From: a virus
Reading direction: 5' to 3' (one strand)
IMG/VR virus record: IMGVR_UViG_3300027985_000861
Location: 1-41,326 of that record
Length of the DNA stretch: 41,326 bases
Position 1 is the stretch's first letter; every line of letters starts with the position of its first letter. The notes under the pieces are model-generated. The model did not search any database. It was not told where the DNA came from and saw nothing but the letters and a program-made list of their open reading frames with translations. Made by a program: the position numbers and the translations under genes. Below, piece after piece: positions 38,097 through 41,326 of the stretch.

Positions 38097-38186
38097 TGCT
38101 AACGGACAGGTGTATGAGCCGTGCCTGTTCGGTACTATCGAATTACAACGGCTTTTAATTAGCATGGCTTATACACCATGTTATAA
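38097..38186 (+). repeat. attC-like site b10
   Basis: AAC 38101-38103; arm GGTGTATGAGCCGTGCC (38109-38125) pairs with AGCATGGCTTATACACC (38161-38177), two G:T plus a frayed end; GTT 38180. Compact, empty loop. Confidence 0.8.
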
Positions 38187-38198
38187 CCCGTTTTTATT

Positions 38199-38342
38199 AT
38201 GATTTCAGAAACATTAAAAAAGAGATTAAAAAGTAAAAGCAGAAAGTTGTTAAAGGCAGAAATAATCGATGCAATAAGTAAAATTGAAGATAAAGAAAAA
38301 TTAATAACCCTATGGTATTTAATTCGCCAAAATGGGTTATAA
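38199..38342 (+). CDS. Cassette gene 2.11: very small helical protein
   Basis: 47 residues, MISETLKKRLKSKSRKLLKAE, a basic amphipathic helix then KIEDKEKLITLWYLIRQNGL. It fills a cassette with ends GTTATAACCCGTTTT and AAAATGGGTTATAAC; the stop TAA belongs to the core. Unknown function. Confidence 0.55.
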   Translation: MISETLKKRLKSKSRKLLKAEIIDAISKIEDKEKLITLWYLIRQNGL

Positions 38343-38476
38343 CGGTTGCGGTAAGTTGCGTTATTTCCAGTGCAGCCGGATTGAAAAACTGCCGTTCACA
38401 TTCTTTTTATTTTTAGGGTGGGTTTTTAAGAATAATTCTAAATAGAAAAATAAATCAAAAATAATTAGCAAAATGC

Positions 38477-38507
38477 TTGCACGTGTAATACAAATGATAT
38501 ATCTTTG
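38477..38507 (+). promoter_or_regulatory. Cassette-borne promoter 2
   Basis: TTGC (38477-38480), 19 nt, TATCTTTG (38500-38507), a full TAnnTTTG. The spacer matches that of the 25582 promoter (GTGTAATACAAATGAT versus ATGTAATACAAATGAT). Confidence 0.65.
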
Positions 38508-38865
38508 AAGTAACAAATTAAAACAAAGTTCTTTTATAAACTGAAAATAACGAGTTAAGTTAGCCGATACTTAGCAGGGCGTGATTCACGGTTGAAATAA
38601 ACACTGTGGAACGCTAACAGAATTATGCGCTGTCTTTGATTGCGCATAACCTTTAATCGGTTAGTACAATTGGGTGTTTAACGGTGACCATTGCGAAAGC
38701 ACATCATGTTAATTAAATAAAAGATGTAAAATTATGGCATCTCTGTTGTACGAACTATTGGGTATGTGTAGTGTGCGGAAATGGCAATATTAAGGTGCTA
38801 CACAACTATGAGCCAAACAATGATGCAATTAACGCATTAATCCGACCCGGCAAAAATGAAAAACA
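38508..38865 (+). ncRNA. Candidate non-coding transcript (low certainty)
   Basis: No ORF longer than about 18 codons is seen between a good promoter and a strong terminator. The stretch can fold a perfect TTATGCGC/GCGCATAA hairpin (38625-38653) and holds several AAC/GTT-like cores. It may be a small RNA, a decayed gene, or spacer inside the b11 loop. Confidence 0.35.
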
Positions 38866-38897
38866 AAAGCCTCGTTTCGTTTGATTCGAGGCTTTTT
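38866..38897 (+). terminator. Rho-independent terminator before the second ribbon-helix-helix gene
   Basis: AAAGCCTCG (38866-38874), 12-nt loop, CGAGGCTTT (38887-38895), TT. It lies 14 bases before the 38911 ATG, like the terminator at 26028 before the first copy. Confidence 0.8.
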
Positions 38898-38910
38898 AGT
38901 AAATTTTATT

Positions 38911-39093
38911 ATGGCAAAAGTACAATTACCATTAAGAGTTGATGAAGAAATTAAATCAGATTTGATTAGTTTATCTACCGAAGAAAACCGTTCAGTTAAC
39001 AACTACGTTGAAACAGTTCTTCAAAATCATATTGCTTTGGAAAAGCAAAAGCGGGTCGGCAAAAATAAAAAGAATACCACTGCCGATGATTAG
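38911..39093 (+). CDS. Ribbon-helix-helix protein, copy 2
   Basis: 60 residues. VQLPLRVDEEIKSDLISLSTEENRS and NYVETVLQNHIALEKQK give the strand-helix-helix order of Arc/CopG proteins. It is paralogous to the 26079 product; the C-terminal 34 bp of the gene differ from that copy at one position while the rest has diverged. It would act as a dimeric DNA-binding repressor or antitoxin; no toxin is adjacent. Confidence 0.7.
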   Translation: MAKVQLPLRVDEEIKSDLISLSTEENRSVNNYVETVLQNHIALEKQKRVGKNKKNTTADD

Positions 39094-39120
39094 AACTAAG
39101 TATAATGCAATTTACCGTTT

Positions 39121-39201
39121 GTTACCGTGCGTATTTTCCAATTTTGGAAACGGTACGGTTTCAAAATACAAATTGCCTGATTAAAGAATATGCACGGTAA
39201 C
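39121..39201 (+). repeat. Gene-less mini-cassette, copy 3
   Basis: 81 bp, ends GTTACCGTGCGTAT and ATATGCACGGTAAC. Its final AAC is the first base triplet of the 64-bp repeat shared with array 1. Confidence 0.85.
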
Positions 39202-39262
39202 TATGTTGTATATACACCAAAACTATTAACAATGACTGATTTTCAAGACATTAAAGTTTATA
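39199..39262 (+). repeat. 64-bp direct repeat at the right edge of array 2
   Basis: Identical to 27370-27433. Preceded by a different cassette there, so the junction at AAC is exact in both arrays. Confidence 0.9.
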
Positions 39263-39282
39263 GATTATGTGAATTAAGTTAA
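39232..39282 (+). pseudogene. Truncated copy of the 27403 gene
   Basis: ATG followed by nine codons identical to the 27403 gene (MTDFQDIKVY), then RLCELS and a stop. It overlaps the 3' end of the convergent tail gene by 9 bases. Confidence 0.7.
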
Positions 39283-41326
39283 ATCTACATTTATAATTAT
39301 TGTTTTACTTGCTCCTCCAATTGTAGCTGAAAACGAAATTGAGTATTTACCTGAAGCATTTAAGAAATCAATCACATAATACAAATTGTCATTTACAACA
39401 GTATATGGAACTATTTCTACTGTTATTCCAAAAGCACCATCCTGTAAATAATCATAATAATAATCTCCGCCATCAGGTAATGAATCAACTGTATCACCAT
39501 TTGAAAATTCAGCTAATAATTTAGCTGAGAGTTTATCTGTAAAATTGTATTCAATTACATCAGTTGAATCGTCTTTCCATGTTGCGTCATCAACCCAAAT
39601 ACCATTGTCGTTCCATGCACCATCTTCCAAAATCCACAAAGCATTTTCCCATGCTCCGAATTCCATAAATGAACCTGAAAATATATTTGTTCTGTAATCA
39701 ATTTCACAACTCGCACAAACATATTTTTTAGGTAAAACTTGGTAATCTACAATGCAAGAATCAAACTTTATATTTTGACTTAAAATAGGCAATGTCAATT
39801 TGAATTGTGGTAATTTATAAATAGCTTCATAATCCTTACCAATTAATTCAAGTAATGAATAAGTATTTGAATCGCCTCGTTCATGCCATTCCGATGTAAC
39901 ACCGTCAGAAGTTCTATATCCGTATTCCCAAATTTTAGAATTGTTTGTTACCTCAGGCAAATCACCTCCTACAATTTCAATAGTTTCAGGAACATAAATA
40001 TTTTTTTCGTTTGTTACAATTACTGTTTCTTGGTTTTCATCATAAGCTGATTCATCTTCTTTTACAAAAACAGCAGAAAACTCTTTTAATCTCAAACGAA
40101 TATTGTTTACTGCGCCAATTAACCCACTTTCATTGCCATAAACTTTTAATTCAATATTACCGTCAGTTGGCAATCCTGGTACTGTAAATTCATAATTTTG
40201 CCATTCACCTGAAGTTTCTCCGTTTCTATTCCAACGTCCCCCAAAATAAATGGGTTGAACTCCTTCAACTTCTATATAACTTTGTGAGGTTGTCCATTCA
40301 AATTCATCATCTTCATTTAAGTTAAGGTAATAATCAGTCGTTCCATTTAATTTAATTTCAAATCTAAATCCAGCAGAAACAACGCCAGTATCATATGCTA
40401 AGATATTAAATTGAATTTTAAACAGTATTTTTTGAGATACACTTATATTAAGATATTGAATTGTTTGATTTATATATTTATTTTGGTCTTTCTCTGCAAA
40501 CTGGATAAATGAAGTTCCATCTGATTGAATATATCTTACTGCAAATCCGTAATAAGGTTCAGTCCATTTGTCAATTCTCCAACTCGTATTGCGTTCTGTA
40601 ACATGGTATTCAATCCATTCTGAAAAGTCATAATTAAGAATAAAACTTTCGTATTTTCCTAAATTTTGTAGCCATGAAAATTGCTTCCAACCTGCCAAAA
40701 TATCAAGTTGTGGCGAATTATTTACAATCTGTGAACCCGTTGGCCTTCCAATCTGGAAAGTAGTTACTTTAGTATTGTCAAGTGAAATAAAGTTTCCAAT
40801 CAAATCACTCTTTTTGACAACCATTTCAGAACTTACTTCTTTTATTCTTACAATCCACCATTCGGCATTCATCTGATACAACCTCGCCCCAAATGTCAAT
40901 AGAATATCTGAAATAGCCTCATAAAAGTTCATTCCTGAATAGGCTGAAACATTTATGTAAGTCTGCGGCAATGGTGAATCTGTTTCGTCATCATTTTCAC
41001 CCGAATAAACGTTAATGCAGTCGTTTAAATAAAGGTCTGTTTCAATCTGTCGTAATCCTTCACAAATAACAGAATACAAGTTTGCAAAAGTAACACTTGT
41101 TCCGGCCGGTTCTGATTGTGTATAAGCCTGAACAGTTTCAGGAAAATCAATCTCTTTTAATTCACCCAATCCGCACCTTGCAGTTACTTCAACGTAATAC
41201 GGTGGTGCAATGTAAGGTTCTGAAAATAGGTCAGGCAACAACCAACCAGTCCAATCAAGAACAGATTCTTTGTAAATATCTACACGGTGCGCCCTTGCAT
41301 CTGAACTGTGTAATTCTATAAATTGA
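39274..41326 (-). CDS. Tail protein, C-terminal part (starts at 359 on the circle)
   Basis: About 636 residues of the 755-residue protein before the circular junction, plus the repeated 144 bp. Domains seen: an N-terminal part with ETVQAYTQSEPAG and FYEAISDILLTFGARLYQ (residues about 130-240), a beta-sandwich region with GEWQNYEFTVPGLP typical of carbohydrate-binding-like modules (about 430-470), a Cys pair CASCEID, an aspartate/tryptophan-rich segment (WENALWILEDGAWNDNGIW), and an Ig-like end. Likely baseplate hub or tip protein that contacts the cell surface. Confidence 0.72.
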   Translation of the reverse strand, partial: QFIELHSSDARAHRVDIYKESVLDWTGWLLPDLFSEPYIAPPYYVEVTARCGLGELKEIDFPETVQAYTQSEPAGTSVTFANLYSVICEGLRQIETDLYLNDCINVYSGENDDETDSPLPQTYINVSAYSGMNFYEAISDILLTFGARLYQMNAEWWIVRIKEVSSEMVVKKSDLIGNFISLDNTKVTTFQIGRPTGSQIVNNSPQLDILAGWKQFSWLQNLGKYESFILNYDFSEWIEYHVTERNTSWRIDKWTEPYYGFAVRYIQSDGTSFIQFAEKDQNKYINQTIQYLNISVSQKILFKIQFNILAYDTGVVSAGFRFEIKLNGTTDYYLNLNEDDEFEWTTSQSYIEVEGVQPIYFGGRWNRNGETSGEWQNYEFTVPGLPTDGNIELKVYGNESGLIGAVNNIRLRLKEFSAVFVKEDESAYDENQETVIVTNEKNIYVPETIEIVGGDLPEVTNNSKIWEYGYRTSDGVTSEWHERGDSNTYSLLELIGKDYEAIYKLPQFKLTLPILSQNIKFDSCIVDYQVLPKKYVCASCEIDYRTNIFSGSFMEFGAWENALWILEDGAWNDNGIWVDDATWKDDSTDVIEYNFTDKLSAKLLAEFSNGDTVDSLPDGGDYYYDYLQDGAFGITVEIVPYTVVNDNLYYVIDFLNASGKYSISFSATIGGASKTIIINVDLT
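41183..41326. repeat. Right copy of 144-bp terminal direct repeat
   Basis: Identical to bases 1-144. On the circular map this segment exists once, inside the tail gene. Confidence 0.95.

Larger units (their letters stand above)
38337..39127 (+). repeat. attC-like site b11 with a very long loop
   Basis: AAC 38341-38343; arm CGGTAAGTTGCGTTAT (38349-38364) pairs with ATAATGCAATTTACCG (39102-39117), two G:T; GTT 39121. The roughly 740-nt loop holds promoter, non-coding stretch, terminator and the 38911 gene. Confidence 0.7.

Noticed and set aside
23243-39201. CRISPR array
   Set aside because: The repeated elements are inverted and vary in sequence and spacing, and lie between genes. No cas genes and no regular spacers are present.
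34603-39201. Insertion sequence or MITE as the explanation of the repeats
   Set aside because: No transposase and no target-site duplications are seen. Inverted ends differ from cassette to cassette, while cores AAC/GTT and stem geometry are shared, which fits site-specific recombination better. For the three 81-bp copies alone a MITE-like origin is not excluded.
23243-39262. Diversity-generating retroelement
   Set aside because: No reverse transcriptase and no template/variable repeat with adenine-specific changes are seen.

Overview
The window looks like one complete, circularly closed genome of a tailed, siphovirus-like bacteriophage infecting a member of the Bacteroidota. Bases 1-144 are repeated exactly at 41183-41326, and one tail gene runs through that junction, so the unit genome is 41,182 bp. 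Pointers to the host are the AT-rich sequence, promoters with a TAnnTTTG -7 box and a TTTG-like -33 box, few recognisable Shine-Dalgarno sites, and signal peptides ending in AQ or GQ.

Layout. (1) 359-1048: a divergent promoter region and five tRNA genes (Pro, Gln, His, Arg, Leu) on the + strand, with two tRNA half-genes in permuted order. (2) 1062-16758, - strand: the virion block in order small and large terminase, portal, SGNH hydrolase, minor head protein, prohead protease, HK97-type capsid, connectors, tail completion, two tail-tube paralogues, frameshifted tail chaperone and tape measure. It is punctuated by three short + strand units (4985-5669, 9911-10642, 14672-14896). The tail gene at 359 continues across the junction to 39274. 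(3) 17020-23142, - strand: replication and nucleotide genes (DnaC-like loader, DUF4373-like protein, MazG-like hydrolase, DNA methyltransferase, winged-helix protein, DnaA-domain-IV-like protein, Sak4-like ATPase). (4) 27734-33517, - strand: fibre and lysis module (tail fibre, surface protein, small membrane proteins, glucosaminidase, phosphoesterase, holin-like protein).

The unusual part is two + strand regions, 23.2-27.4 kb and 33.6-39.2 kb. They are packed with small unrelated ORFs separated by sites with the architecture of integron attC sites: an AAC core, a short spacer, a long imperfect stem arm, a loop, the complementary arm and a GTT core. I can pair 18 such sites by eye. Arm sequences differ from site to site, but in 17 of 18 two G:T pairs five bases apart sit at nearly the same distance from the AAC core. 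Each cassette has its own inverted ends, three gene-less cassettes are near-copies, and both regions end in the same 64-bp sequence starting exactly at an AAC core. No integron integrase is seen, so these resemble CALIN-type arrays (clusters of attC lacking an integrase) carried by a phage. Several sites enclose genes in the hairpin loop or lie inside reading frames.

Regulation. Four copies of a bidirectional promoter unit, centred on TGATnnnTGTCA, separate late - strand operons from small + strand units. On one side a TAnnTTTG-like box follows TGTC by exactly 24 nt. On the other side a TAAATTTG box lies 27-28 nt away. The 24-nt form also precedes two replication operons. This suggests one phage-specific regulator acting at all these places.
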